From Auanema rhodensis (Eukaryota; Nematoda; Chromadorea; Rhabditida; Rhabditidae): 64,000 nt of DNA. Made by a program: the position numbers and the translations under genes. This document shows, piece after piece, positions 10,913 through 25,100 of the stretch. Positions within the stretch are counted from its first letter, which is position 1, and the number at the start of each line of letters is the position of its first letter. The stretch lies in NCBI GenBank assembly GCA_964057225.1, contig OZ059896.1, forward strand, positions 3,658,001 to 3,722,000, read 5' to 3'. The notes under the pieces are model-generated. The model was not told the DNA's origin. It was given only the letters and a program-made list of their open reading frames with translations, and made no database searches.

Positions 10913-13904
10913 AATTTCAAAGTCATGGTTACCATGAACCAATATCAATAAAAATTTGTTTTTAGACTAATATGGACATGGCGAATCTAATTTTGAAAAC
11001 CGCATCTCTTTATCTTTCACGTGAAGCGAGTTACATACCAAGTGCACATCACGTGTACATTTAATTAGCATAAATTGAAGTTCACGTAAATTTCAAAGTC
11101 ATGGTTACCATGCACCAATATCATTAAAAATTTGTTTTTAGACTAATATGGACATGGGGAATCTAATTTTGAAAATCGCATATCTTTATCTTTCACGTGA
11201 AGCGAGTTACATACCAAGTGCACATCACGTGTACATTTAATTAGCATAAATTAAAGTTCACGTAAATTTCAAAGTCATGGTTACCATGAACCAATATCAA
11301 TAAAAATTTGTTTTTAGACTAATATGGACATGGGGAATCTAATTTTGAAAACCGCATCTCTTTATCTTTCACGTGAAGCGAGTTACATACCAAGTGCACA
11401 TCACGTGTACATTTAATTAGCATAAATTAAAGTTCACGTAAATTTCAAAGTCATGGTTACCATGAACCAATATCAATAAAAATTTGTTTTTAGACTAATA
11501 TGGACATGGGGAATCTAATTTTGAAAACCGCATCTCTTTATCTTTCACGTGAAGCGAGTTACATACCAAGTGCACATCACGTGTACATTTAATTAGCATA
11601 AATTAAAGTTCACGTAAATTTCAAAGTCATGGTTACCATGAACCAATATCAATAAAAATTTGTTTTTAGACTAATATGGACATGGGGAATCTAATTTTGA
11701 AAACCGCACCTCTTTATCTTTCACGTGAAGCGAGTTACATACCAAGTGCACATCACGTGTACATTTAATTAGCATAAATTAAAGTTCACGTAAATTTCAA
11801 AGTCATGGTTACCATGCACCAATATCAATAAAAATTTGTTTTTAGACTAATTTGGACATGGGGAATCTAATTTTGAAAACCGCATCTCTTTATCTTTCAA
11901 GTGAAGCGAGTTACATACCAAGTGCACATCACGTGTACATTTAATTAGCATAAATTAAAGTTCACGTAAATTTCAAAGTCATGGTTACCATGCACCAATA
12001 TTAATAAAAATTTGTTTTTAGACTAATATGGACATGAGGAATCTAATTTTGAAAACCGCATCTCTTTATCTTTCACGTGAAGCGAGTTACATACCAAGTG
12101 CACATCACGTGTACATTTAATTAGCATAAATTAAAGTTCACGTAAATTTCAAAGTCATGGTTACCATGAACCAATATCAATAAAAATTTGTTTTTAGACT
12201 AATATGGACATGGGGAATCTAATTTTGAAAACCGCATCTCTTTATCTTTCACGTGAAGCGAGTTACATACCAAGTGCACATCACGTGTACATTTAATTAG
12301 CATAAATTAAAGTTCACGTAAATTTCAAAGTCATGGTTACCATGCACCAATATCAATAAAAATTTGTTTTTAGACTAATTTGAACATGGGGAATCTAATT
12401 TTGAAAACCGCATCTCTTTATCTTTCAAGTGAAGCGAGTTACATACCAAGTGCACATCACGTGTACATTTAATTAGCATAAATTAAAGTTCACGTAAATT
12501 TCAAAGTCATGGTTACCATGCACCAATATTAATAAAAATTTGTTTTTAGACTAATAAGGACATGGGGAATCTAATTTTGAAAATCGCATCTCTTTATCTT
12601 TCACGTGAAGCGAGTTACATACCAAGTGCATATCACGTGTACATTTAATTAGCATAAATTAAAGTTCACGTAAATTTCAAAGTCATGGTTACCATGAACC
12701 AATATCAATAAAAATTTGTTTTTAGACTAATATGGACATGGGGAATCTAATTTTGAAAACCGCATCTCTTTATCTTTCACGTGAAGCGAGTTACATACCA
12801 AGTGCACATCACGTGTACATTTAATTAGCATAAATTAAAGTTCACGTAAATTTCAAAGTCATGGTTACCATGCACCAATATCAATAAAAATTTGTTTTTA
12901 GACTAATATAGACATGGGGAATCTAATTTTGAAAATCGCATCTCTTTATCTTTCACGTGAAGCGAGTTACATACCAAGTGCACATCACGTGTACATTTAA
13001 TTAGCATAAATTAAAGTTCACGTAAATTTCAAAGTCATGGTTACCATGAACCAATATCAATAAAAATTTGTTTTTAGACTAATATGGACATGGCGAATCT
13101 AATTTTGAAAACCGCATCTCTTTATCTTTCACGTGAAGCGAGTTACATACCAAGTGCACATCACGTGTACATTTACTTAGCATAAATTAAAGTTCACGTA
13201 AATTTCAAAGTCATGGTTACCATGAACCAATATCAATAAAAATTTGTTTTTAGACTAATATGGACATGGGGAATCTAATTTTGAAAACCGCATCTCTTTA
13301 TCTTTCACGTGAAGCGAGTTACATACCAAGTGCACATCACGTGTACATTTAATTAGCATAAATTAAAGTTCACGTAAATTTCAAAGTCATGGTTACCATG
13401 CACCAATATCAATAAAAATTTGTTTTTAGACTAATATGGACATGGGGAATCTAATTTTGAAAACCGCATCTCTTTATCTTTCAAGTGAAGCGAGTTACAT
13501 ACCAAGTGCACATCACGTGTACATTTAATTAGCATAAATTAAAGTTCACGTAAATTTCAAAGTCATGGTTACCATGCACCAATATCAATAAAAATTTGTT
13601 TTTAGACTAATTTGGACATGGGGAATCTAATTTTGAAAACCGCATCTCTTTATCTTTCAAGTGAAGCGAGTTACATACCAAGTGCACATCACGTGTACAT
13701 TTAATTAGCATAAATTAAAGTTCACGTAAATTTCAAAGTCATGGTTACCATGCACCAATATTAATAAAAATTTGTTTTTAGACTAATATGGACATGAGGA
13801 ATCTAATTTTGAAAACCGCATCTCTTTATCTTTCACGTGAAGCGAGTTACATACCAAGTGCACATCACGTGTACATTTAATTAGCATAAATTAAAGTTCA
13901 CGTA
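10913..13904. repeat. Satellite segment with 10- and 12-monomer offset duplications
   Basis: Seventeen monomers without a gene. About 10209-11070 matches about 12321-13180 at a 2,112-bp offset (12 monomers), sharing the aataagg/gcatatcacg monomer (10441 and 12553) and a later gcgaat monomer. Separately, 11793-12496 matches 13553-14256 at 1,760 bp (10 monomers), sharing tttggacatg with ttcaagtg and then tattaat with gaggaat. Single changes such as tcattaaaa (about 11121) and tttacttag (about 13171) are private to one copy. Confidence 0.8.
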
Positions 13905-15663
13905 AATTTCAAAGTCATGGTTACCATGAACCAATATCAATAAAAATTTGTTTTTAGACTAATATGGACATGGGGAATCTAATTTTGAAAACCGCATCTC
14001 TTTATCTTTCACGTGAAGCGAGTTACATACCAAGTGCACATCACGTGTAAATTTAATTAGCATAAATTAAAGTTCACGTAAATTTCAAAGTCATGGTTAC
14101 CATGCACCAATATCAATAAAAATTTGTTTTTAGACTAATTTGAACATGGGGAATCTAATTTTGAAAACCGCATCTCTTTATCTTTCAAGTGAAGCGAGTT
14201 ACATACCAAGTGCACTTCACGTTTACATTTAATTAGCATAAATTAAAGTTCACGTAAATTTCAAAGTCATGGTTACCATGAACCAATATCAATAAAAATT
14301 TGTTTTTAAACTAATATGGACATGGGGAATCTAATTTTGAAAACCGCATCTCTTTATCTTTCACGTGAAGCGAGTTACATACCAAGTGCATATCACGTGT
14401 ACATTTAATTAGCATAAATTAAAGTTCACGTAAATTTCAAAGTCATGGTTACCATGAACCAATATCAATAAAAATTTGTTTTAAACTAATATGGACATGG
14501 GGAATCTAATTTTGAAAACCGCATCTCTTTATCTTTCACGTGAAGCGAGTTACATACCTAGTGCACATCACGTGTACATTTAATTAGCATAAATTAAAGT
14601 TCACGTAAATTTCAAAGTCATGGTTACCATGCACCAATATCAATAAAAATTTGTTTTTAAACTAATATGGACATGGGGAATCTAATTTTGAAAACCGCAT
14701 CTCTTTATCTTTCACGTGAAGCGAGTTACATACCTAGTGCACATCACGTGTACATTTAATTAGCATAAATTAAAGTTCACGTAAATTTCAAAGTCATGGT
14801 TACCATGAACCAATATCAATAAAAATTTGTTTTTAGACTAATATGGACATGGGGAATCTAATTTTGAAAACCGCATCTCTTTATCTTTCACGTGAAGCGA
14901 GTTACATACCAAGTGCACATCACGTGTACATTTAATTAGCATAAATTAAAGTTCACGTAAATTTCAAAGTCATGGTTACCATGCACCAATATCAATAAAA
15001 ATTTGTTTTTAGACTAATATGGACATGGGGAATCTAATTTTGAAAACAGCATCTCTTTATCTTTCAAGTGAAGCGAGTTACATACCAAGTGCACATCACG
15101 TGTACATTTAATTAGCATAAATTAAAGTTCACGTAAATTTCAAAGTCATGGTTACCATGCACCAATATCAATAAAAATTTGTTTTTAGACTAATATGGAC
15201 ATGGGGAATCTAATTTTGAAAATCGCATCTCTTTATCTTTCACGTGAAGCGAGTTACATACCAAGTGCACATCACGTGTACATTTAATTAGCATAAATTA
15301 AAGTTCACGTAAATTTCAAAGTCATGGTTACCATGCACCAATATCAATAAAAATTTGTTTTTAGACTAATATGGACATGGGGAATCTAATTTTGAAAATA
15401 GCATCTCTTTATCTTTCACGTGAAGCGAGTTACATACCAAGTGCACATCACGTGTACATTTAATTAGCATAAATTAAAGTTCACGTAAATTTCAAAGTCA
15501 TGGTTACCATGAACCAATATCAATAAAAATTTGTTTTTAGACTAATATGGACATGGGGAATCTAATTTTGAAAACCGCATCTCTTTATCTTTCACGTGAA
15601 GCGAGTTACATACCAAGTGCACATCACGTGTAAATTTAATTAGCATAAATTAAAGTTCACGTA
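13905..15663. repeat. Satellite segment where the taaac and cctag variants begin
   Basis: Ten monomers without a gene. A at position 53 (ttaaacta) and T at position 128 (cctagtgc) first become common here and mark the following 14 kb. About 13905-14600 matches 15488-16190 at an offset of 1,583 bp (nine monomers minus one deleted base), including gtgtaaattt and the cacttcacgttt monomer. The 175-bp monomer at 14433 lies inside this segment. Confidence 0.78.
14433..14607. repeat. 175-bp monomer, one-base T deletion (first of three)
   Basis: The T-run after aaaatttg has four T instead of five (tttgttttaaac), shifting all following monomers by one base. The monomer also carries A at position 53 and cctag at 126-130. 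It shares the deletion and this background with the monomers at 19184 and 25695, which suggests one deletion event spread by duplication. Confidence 0.85.
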
Positions 15664-18600
15664 AATTTCAAAGTCATGGTTACCATGCACCAATATCAAT
15701 AAAAATTTGTTTTTAGACTAATTTGAACATGGGGAATCTAATTTTGAAAACCGCATCTCTTTATCTTTCAAGTGAAGCGAGTTACATACCAAGTGCACTT
15801 CACGTTTACATTTAATTAGCATAAATTAAAGTTCACGTAAATTTCAAAGTCATGGTTACCATGAACCAATATCAATAAAAATTTGTTTTTAAACTAATAT
15901 GGACATGGGGAATCTAATTTTGAAAACCGCATCTCTTTATCTTTCACGTGAAGCGAGTTACATACCAAGTGCACATCACGTGTACATTTAATTAGCATAA
16001 ATTAAAGTTCACGTAAATTTCAAAGTCATGGTTACCATGAACCAATATCAATAAAAATTTGTTTTTAAACTAATATGGACATGGGGAATCTAATTTTGAA
16101 AACCGCATCTTTTTATCTTTCACGTGAAGCGAGTTACATACCTAGTGCACATCACGTGTACATTTAATTAGCATAAATTAAAGTTCACGTAAATTTCAAA
16201 GTCATGGTTACCATGCACCAATATCAATAAAAATTTGTTTTTAAACTAATATGGACATGGGGAATCTAATTTTGAAAACCGCATCTCTTTATCTTTCAAG
16301 TGAAGCGAGTTACATACCAAGTGCACATCACGTGTACATTTAATTAGCATAAATTAAAGTTCACGTAAATTTCAAAGTCATGGTTACCATGCACCAATAT
16401 CAATAAAAATTTGTTTTTAAACTAATATGGACATGGGGAATCTACTTTTGAAAACCGCATCTCTTTATCTTTCACGTGAAGCGAGTTACATACCTAGTGC
16501 ACATCACGTGTACATTTAATTAGCATAAATTAAAGTTCACGTAAATTTCAAAGTCATGGTTACCATGAACCAATATCAATAAAAATTTGTTTTTAAACTA
16601 ATATGGACATGGCGAATCTAATTTTGAAAACCGCATCTCTTTATCTTTCACATGAAGCGAGTTACATACCAAGTGCACATCACGTGTACATTTAATTAGC
16701 ATAAATTAAAGTTCACGTAAATTTCAAAGTCATGGTTACCATGCACCAATATCAATAAAAATTTGTTTTTAGACTAATATGGACATGGGGAATCTAATTT
16801 TGAAAACCGCATCTTTTTATATTTCAAGTGAAGCGAGTTACATACCAAGTGCACATCACGTGTACATTTAATTAGCATAAATTAAAGTTCACGTAAATTT
16901 CAAAGTCATGGTTACCATGCACCAATATCAATAAAAATTTGTTTTTAGACTAATATGGACATGGGGAATCTAATTTTGAAAATCGCATCTCTTTATCTTT
17001 CACGTGAAGCGAGTTACATACCAAGTGCACATCACGTGTACATTTAATTAGCATAAATTAAAGTTCACGTAAATTTCAAAGTCATGGTTACCATGCACCA
17101 ATATCAATAAAAATTTGTTTTTAGACTAATATGGACATGGGGAATCTAATTTTGAAAATAGCATCTCTTTATCTTTCACGTGAAGCGAGTTACATACCAA
17201 GTGCACATCACGTGTACATTTAATTAGCATAAATTAAAGTTCACGTAAATTTCAAAGTCATGGTTACCATGAACCAATATCAATAAAAATTTGTTTTTAG
17301 ACTAATATGGACATGGGGAATCTAATTTTGAAAACCGCATCTCTTTATCTTTCACGTGAAGCGAGTTACATACCAAGTGCACATCACGTGTAAATTTAAT
17401 TAGCATAAATTAAAGTTCACGTAAATTTCAAAGTCATGGTTACCATGCACCAATATCAATAAAAATTTGTTTTTAGACTAATTTGAACATGGGGAATCTA
17501 ATTTTGAAAATAGCATCTCTTTATCTTTCACGTGAAGCGAGTTACATACCAAGTGCACATCACGTGTACATTTAATTAGCATAAATTAAAGTTCACGTAA
17601 ATTTCAAAGTCATGGTTACCATGAACCAATATCAATAAAAATTTGTTTTTAGACTAATATGGACATGGGGAATCTAATTTTGAAAACCGCATCTCTTTAT
17701 CTTTCACGTGAAGCGAGTTACATACCAAGTGCACATCACGTGTAAATTTAATTAGCATAAATTAAAGTTCACGTAAATTTCAAAGTCATGGTTACCATGC
17801 ACCAATATCAATAAAAATTTGTTTTTAGACTAATTTGAACATGGGGAATCTAATTTTGAAAACCGCATCTCTTTATCTTTCAAGTGAAGCGAGTTACATA
17901 CCAAGTGCACTTCACGTTTACATTTAATTAGCATAAATTAAAGTTCACGTAAATTTCAAAGTCATGGTTACCATGAACCAATATCAATAAAAATTTGTTT
18001 TTAGACTAATATGAACATGGGGAATCTAATTTTGGAAACCGCATCTCTTTATCTTTCACGTGAAGCGAGTTACATACCAAGTGCACTTCACGTTTACATT
18101 TAATTAGCATAAATTAAAGTTCACGTAAATTTCAAAGTCATGGTTACCATGCACCAATATCAATAAAAATTTGTTTTTAAACTAATATGGACATGGGGAA
18201 TCTAATTTTGAAAACCGCATCTCTTTATCTTTCACGTGAAGCGAGTTACATACCTAGTGCACATCACGTGTACATTTAATTAGCATAAATTAAAGTTCAC
18301 GTAAATTTCAAAGTCATGGTTACCATGCACCAATATCAATAAAAATTTGTTTTTAAACTAATATGGACATGGGGAATCTACTTTTGAAAACCGCATCTCT
18401 TTATCTTTCACGTGAAGCGAGTTACATACCTAGTGCACATCACGTGTACATTTAATTAGCATAAATTAAAGTTCACGTAAATTTCAAAGTCATGGTTACC
18501 ATGAACCAATATCAATAAAAATTTGTTTTTAAACTAATATGGACATGGGGAATCTAATTTTGAAAACCGCATCTCTTTATCTTTCACGTGAAGCGAGTTA

Positions 18601-19183
18601 CATACCAAGTGCACATCACGTGTACATTTAATTAGCATAAATTAAAGTTCACGTAAATTTCAAAGTCATGGTTACCATGAACCAATATCAATAAAAATTT
18701 GTTTTTAAACTAATATGGACATGGGGAATCTAATTTTGAAAACCGCATCTTTTTATCTTTCACGTGAAGCGAGTTACATACCTAGTGCACATCACGTGTA
18801 CATTTAATTAGCATAAATTAAAGTTCACGTAAATTTCAAAGTCATGGTTACCATGCACCAATATCAATAAAAATTTGTTTTTAAACTAATATGGACATGG
18901 GGAATCTAATTTTGAAAACCGCATCTCTTTATCTTTCACGTGAAGCGAGTTACATACCTAGTGCACATCACGTGTACATTTAATTAGCATAAATTAAAGT
19001 TCACGTAAATTTCAAAGTCATGGTTACCATGAACCAATATCAATAAAAATTTGTTTTTAAACTAATATGGACATGGGGAATCTAATTTTGAAAACCGCAT
19101 CTCTTTATCTTTCACGTGAAGCGAGTTACATACCTAGTGCACATCACGTGTACATTTAATTAGCATAAATTAAAGTTCACGTA

Positions 19184-19358
19184 AATTTCAAAGACATGGT
19201 TACCATGAACCAATATCAATAAAAATTTGTTTTAAACTAATATGGACATGGGGAATCTAATTTTGAAAACCTCATCTCTTTATCTTTCACGTGAAGCGAG
19301 TTACATACCTAGTGCACATCACGTGTACATTTAATTAGCATAAATTAAAGTTCACGTA
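19184..19358. repeat. 175-bp monomer, one-base T deletion (second)
   Basis: It has the same four-T run (gttttaaac) as the monomer at 14433. It also has two private changes shared only with its duplicate at 25695: aaagacatgg instead of aaagtcatgg, and cctcatc instead of ccgcatc. Confidence 0.85.
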
Positions 19359-21998
19359 AATTTCGAAGTCATGGTTACCATGCACCAATATCAATACAAA
19401 TTTGTTTTTAAACTAATATGGACATGGGGAATCTAATTTTGAAAACCGTATCTCTTTATCTTTCACGTGAAGCGAGTTACATACCTAGTGCACATCACGT
19501 GTACATTTAATTAGCATAAATTAAAGTTCACGTAAATTTCAAAGTCATGGTTACCATGAACCAATATCAATAAAAATTTGTTTTTAAACTAATATGGACA
19601 TGAGGAATCTAATTTTGAAAACCGCATCTCTTTATCTTTCACGTGAAGCGAGTTACATACCTAGTGCACATCACGTGTACATTTAATTAGCATAAATTAA
19701 AGTTCACGTAAATTTCAAAGTCATGGTTACCATGAACCAATATCAATTAAAATTTGTTTTTAGACTAATATGGACATGGGGAATCTAATTTTGAAAACCG
19801 CATCTCTTAATCTTTCACGTGAAGCGAGTTACATATAAAGTGCACATCACGTGTACATTTAATTAGCATAAATTAAAGTTCACGTAAATTTCAAAGTCAT
19901 GGTTACCATGCACCAATATCAATAAAAATTTGTTTTTAAACTAATATGGACATGGGGAATCTAATTTTGAAAACCGTATCTCTTTATCTTTCACGTGAAG
20001 CGAGTTACATACCTAGTGCACATCACGTGTACATTTAATTAGCATAAATTAAAGTTCACGTAAATTTCAAAGTCATGGTTACCATGAACCAATATCAATA
20101 AAAATTTGTTTTTATACTAATATGGACATGAGGAATCTAATTTTGAAAACCGCATCTCTTAATCTTTCACGTGAAGCGAGTTACATATAAAGTGCACATC
20201 ACGTGTACATTTAATTAGCATAAATTAAAGTTCACGTAAATTTCAAAGTCATGGTTACCATGCACCAATATCAATAAAAATTTGTTTTTAAACTAATATG
20301 GACATGGGGAATCTAATTTTGAAAACCGTATCTCTTTATCTTTCACGTGAAGCGAGTTACATACCTAGTGCACATCACGTGTACATTTAATTAGCATAAA
20401 TTAAAGTTCACGTAAATTTCAAAGTCATGGTTACCATGAACCAATATCAATAAAAATTTGTTTTTAGACTAATATGGACATGGGGAATCTAATTTTGGAA
20501 ACCGCATCTCTTTATTTTTCACGTGAAGCGAGTTACATACCAAGTGCACATCACGTGTACATTTAATTAGCATAAATTAAAGTTCACGTAAATTTCAAAG
20601 TCATGGTTACCATGCACCAATATCAATAAAAATTTGTTTTTAGACTAATATGGACATGGGGAATCTAATTTTGAAAATCGCATCTCTTTATCATTCACGT
20701 GAAGCGAGTTACATACCAAGTGCACATCACGTGTACATTTAATTAGCATAAATTAAAGTTCACGTAAATTTCAAAGTCATGGTTACCATGAACCAATATC
20801 AATAAAAATTTGTTTTTAGACTAATATGGACATGGGGAATCTAATTTTGAAAACCGCATCTCTTTATCTTTCACGTGAAGCGAGTTACATATAAAGTGCA
20901 CATCACGTGTACATTTAATTAGCATAAATTAAAGTTCACGTAAATTTCAAAGTCATGGTTACCATGCACCAATATTAATAAAAATTTGTTTTTAGATTAA
21001 TATGGACATGGGGAATCTAATTTTGAAAACCGCATCTCTTTATCTTTCACGTGAAGCGAGTTACATACCAAGTGCACATCACGTGTACACTTAATTAGCA
21101 TAAATTAAAGTTCACGTAAATTTCAAAGTCATGGTTACCATGCACCAATATCAATAAAAATTGGTTTTTAGACTAATATGGACATGGGGAATCTAATTTT
21201 GAAAACCGCATCTCTTTATCTTTCACGTGAAGCGAGTTACATACCAAGTGCACATCACGTGTACATTTAATTAGCATAAATTAAAGTTCACGTAAATTTC
21301 AAAGTCATGGTTACCATGCACCAATATCAATAAAAATTCGTTTTTAGACTAATTTGGACATGGGGAATCTAATTTTGAAAACCGCATCTCTTTATCTTTC
21401 ACGTGAAGCGAGTTACATACCGAGTGCACATCACGTGTACATTTAATTAGCATAAATTAAAGTTCACGTAAATTTCAAAGTCATGGTTACCATGAACCAA
21501 TATCAATAAAAATTTGTTTTTAGACTAATATGGACATGGGGAATCTAATTTTGGAAACCGCATCTCTTTATTTTTCACGTGAAGCGAGTTACATACCAAG
21601 TGCACATCACGTGTACATTTAATTAGCATAAATTAAAGTTCACGTAAATTTCAAAGTCATGGTTACCATGCACCAATATCAATAAAAATTTGTTTTTAGA
21701 CTAATATGGACATGGGGAATCTAATTTTGAAAATCGCATCTCTTTATCTTTCACGTGAAGCGAGTTACATACCAAGTGCACATCACGTGTACATTTAATT
21801 AGCATAAATTAAAGTTCACGTAAATTTCAAAGTCATGGTTACCATGAACCAATATCAATAAAAATTTGTTTTTAGACTAATATGGACATGGGGAATCTAG
21901 ATTTGAAAATCGCATCTCTTTATCTTTCACGTGAAGCGAGTTACATATAAAGTGCACATCACGTGTACATTTAATTAGCATAAATTAAAGTTCACGTA

Positions 21999-22174
21999 AA
22001 TTTCAAAGTCATGGTTACCATGCACCAATATCAATAAAAATTCGTTTTTAGACTAATTTGGACATGGGGAATCTAATTTTGAAAACCGCATCTCTTTATC
22101 TTTCACGTGAAGCGAGTTACATACCAAGTGCACATCACGTGTAAATTTAATTAGCATAAATTAAAGTTCACGTA
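21999..22174. repeat. Hybrid monomer at the junction of the two 37-mer copies
   Basis: The front half (C at 25, attcg at 41-46, T at 60) matches the last monomer of copy 2 (28510-28685). The back half (ccaag at 126-130, gtgtaaattt at 141-150) matches the monomer just before copy 1 (15488-15663). The switch lies between monomer positions 60 and 128, that is 22058-22126. This is the signature expected at an unequal-crossover junction. Confidence 0.8.
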
Positions 22175-25100
22175 AATTTCAAAGTCATGGTTACCATGCA
22201 CCAATATCAATAAAAATTTGTTTTTAGACTAATTTGAACATGGGGAATCTAATTTTGAAAACCGCATCTCTTTATCTTTCAAGTGAAGCGAGTTACATAC
22301 CAAGTGCACTTCACGTTTACATTTAATTAGCATAAATTAAAGTTCACGTAAATTTCAAAGTCATGGTTACCATGAACCAATATCAATAAAAATTTGTTTT
22401 TAAACTAATATGGACATGGGGAATCTAATTTTGAAAACCGCATCTCTTTATCTTTCACGTGAAGCGAGTTACATACCAAGTGCACATCACGTGTACATTT
22501 AATTAGCATAAATTAAAGTTCACGTAAATTTCAAAGTCATGGTTACCATGAACCAATATCAATAAAAATTTGTTTTTAAACTAATATGGACATGGGGAAT
22601 CTAATTTTGAAAACCGCATCTTTTTATCTTTCACGTGAAGCGAGTTACATACCTAGTGCACATCACGTGTACATTTAATTAGCATAAATTAAAGTTCACG
22701 TAAATTTCAAAGTCATGGTTACCATGCACCAATATCAATAAAAATTTGTTTTTAAACTAATATGGACATGGGGAATCTAATTTTGAAAACCGCATCTCTT
22801 TATCTTTCAAGTGAAGCGAGTTACATACCAAGTGCACATCACGTGTACATTTAATTAGCATAAATTAAAGTTCACGTAAATTTCAAAGTCATGGTTACCA
22901 TGCACCAATATCAATAAAAATTTGTTTTTAAACTAATATGGACATGGGGAATCTACTTTTGAAAACCGCATCTCTTTATCTTTCACGTGAAGCGAGTTAC
23001 ATACCTAGTGCACATCACGTGTACATTTAATTAGCATAAATTAAAGTTCACGTAAATTTCAAAGTCATGGTTACCATGAACCAATATCAATAAAAATTTG
23101 TTTTTAAACTAATATGGACATGGCGAATCTAATTTTGAAAACCGCATCTCTTTATCTTTCACATGAAGCGAGTTACATACCAAGTGCACATCACGTGTAC
23201 ATTTAATTAGCATAAATTAAAGTTCACGTAAATTTCAAAGTCATGGTTACCATGCACCAATATCAATAAAAATTTGTTTTTAGACTAATATGGACATGGG
23301 GAATCTAATTTTGAAAACCGCATCTCTTTATATTTCAAGTGAAGCGAGTTACATACCAAGTGCACATCACGTGTACATTTAATTAGCATAAATTAAAGTT
23401 CACGTAAATTTCAAAGTCATGGTTACCATGCACCAATATCAATAAAAATTTGTTTTTAGACTAATATGGACATGGGGAATCTAATTTTGAAAATCGCATC
23501 TCTTTATCTTTCACGTGAAGCGAGTTACATACCAAGTGCACATCACGTGTACATTTAATTAGCATAAATTAAAGTTCACGTAAATTTCAAAGTCATGGTT
23601 ACCATGCACCAATATCAATAAAAATTTGTTTTTAGACTAATATGGACATGGGGAATCTAATTTTGAAAATAGCATCTCTTTATCTTTCACGTGAAGCGAG
23701 TTACATACCAAGTGCACATCACGTGTACATTTAATTAGCATAAATTAAAGTTCACGTAAATTTCAAAGTCATGGTTACCATGAACCAATATCAATAAAAA
23801 TTTGTTTTTAGACTAATATGGACATGGGGAATCTAATTTTGAAAACCGCATCTCTTTATCTTTCACGTGAAGCGAGTTACATACCAAGTGCACATCACGT
23901 GTAAATTTAATTAGCATAAATTAAAGTTCACGTAAATTTCAAAGTCATGGTTACCATGCACCAATATCAATAAAAATTTGTTTTTAGACTAATTTGAACA
24001 TGGGGAATCTAATTTTGAAAATAGCATCTCTTTATCTTTCACGTGAAGCGAGTTACATACCAAGTGCACATCACGTGTACATTTAATTAGCATAAATTAA
24101 AGTTCACGTAAATTTCAAAGTCATGGTTACCATGAACCAATATCAATAAAAATTTGTTTTTAGACTAATATGGACATGGGGAATCTAATTTTGAAAACCG
24201 CATCTCTTTATCTTTCACGTGAAGCGAGTTACATACCAAGTGCACATCACGTGTAAATTTAATTAGCATAAATTAAAGTTCACGTAAATTTCAAAGTCAT
24301 GGTTACCATGCACCAATATCAATAAAAATTTGTTTTTAGACTAATTTGAACATGGGGAATCTAATTTTGAAAACCGCATCTCTTTATCTTTCAAGTGAAG
24401 CGAGTTACATACCAAGTGCACTTCACGTTTACATTTAATTAGCATAAATTAAAGTTCACGTAAATTTCAAAGTCATGGTTACCATGAACCAATATCAATA
24501 AAAATTTGTTTTTAGACTAATATGAACATGGGGAATCTAATTTTGGAAACCGCATCTCTTTATCTTTCACGTGAAGCGAGTTACATACCAAGTGCACTTC
24601 ACGTTTACATTTAATTAGCATAAATTAAAGTTCACGTAAATTTCAAAGTCATGGTTACCATGCACCAATATCAATAAAAATTTGTTTTTAAACTAATATG
24701 GACATGGGGAATCTAATTTTGAAAACCGCATCTCTTTATCTTTCACGTGAAGCGAGTTACATACCTAGTGCACATCACGTGTACATTTAATTAGCATAAA
24801 TTAAAGTTCACGTAAATTTCAAAGTCATGGTTACCATGCACCAATATCAATAAAAATTTGTTTTTAAACTAATATGGACATGGGGAATCTACTTTTGAAA
24901 ACCGCATCTCTTTATCTTTCACGTGAAGCGAGTTACATACCTAGTGCACATCACGTGTACATTTAATTAGCATAAATTAAAGTTCACGTAAATTTCAAAG
25001 TCATGGTTACCATGAACCAATATCAATAAAAATTTGTTTTTAAACTAATATGGACATGGGGAATCTAATTTTGAAAACCGCATCTCTTTATCTTTCACGT

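Larger units (their letters stand above)
15664..22174. repeat. 37-monomer higher-order repeat, copy 1 (6,511 bp)
   Basis: This block is followed directly by its duplicate at 22175-28685. The offset of 6,511 bp equals 36 monomers of 176 bp plus one of 175 bp. Rare markers recur in order: cttcacgttt (15800, 22311), ctactttt (16442, 22953), cacatgaag (16650, 23161), tatatttcaag (16818, 23329), tttggaaacc with tatgaac (18012, 24523), aaagacatgg (19191, 25702), cctcatc (19270, 25781), atcaattaaa (19743, 26254), ttatacta (20111, 26622) and tctagattt (21897, 28408). The one internal mismatch I noticed is ctttttata versus ctctttata near 16814 and 23325. Confidence 0.92.
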
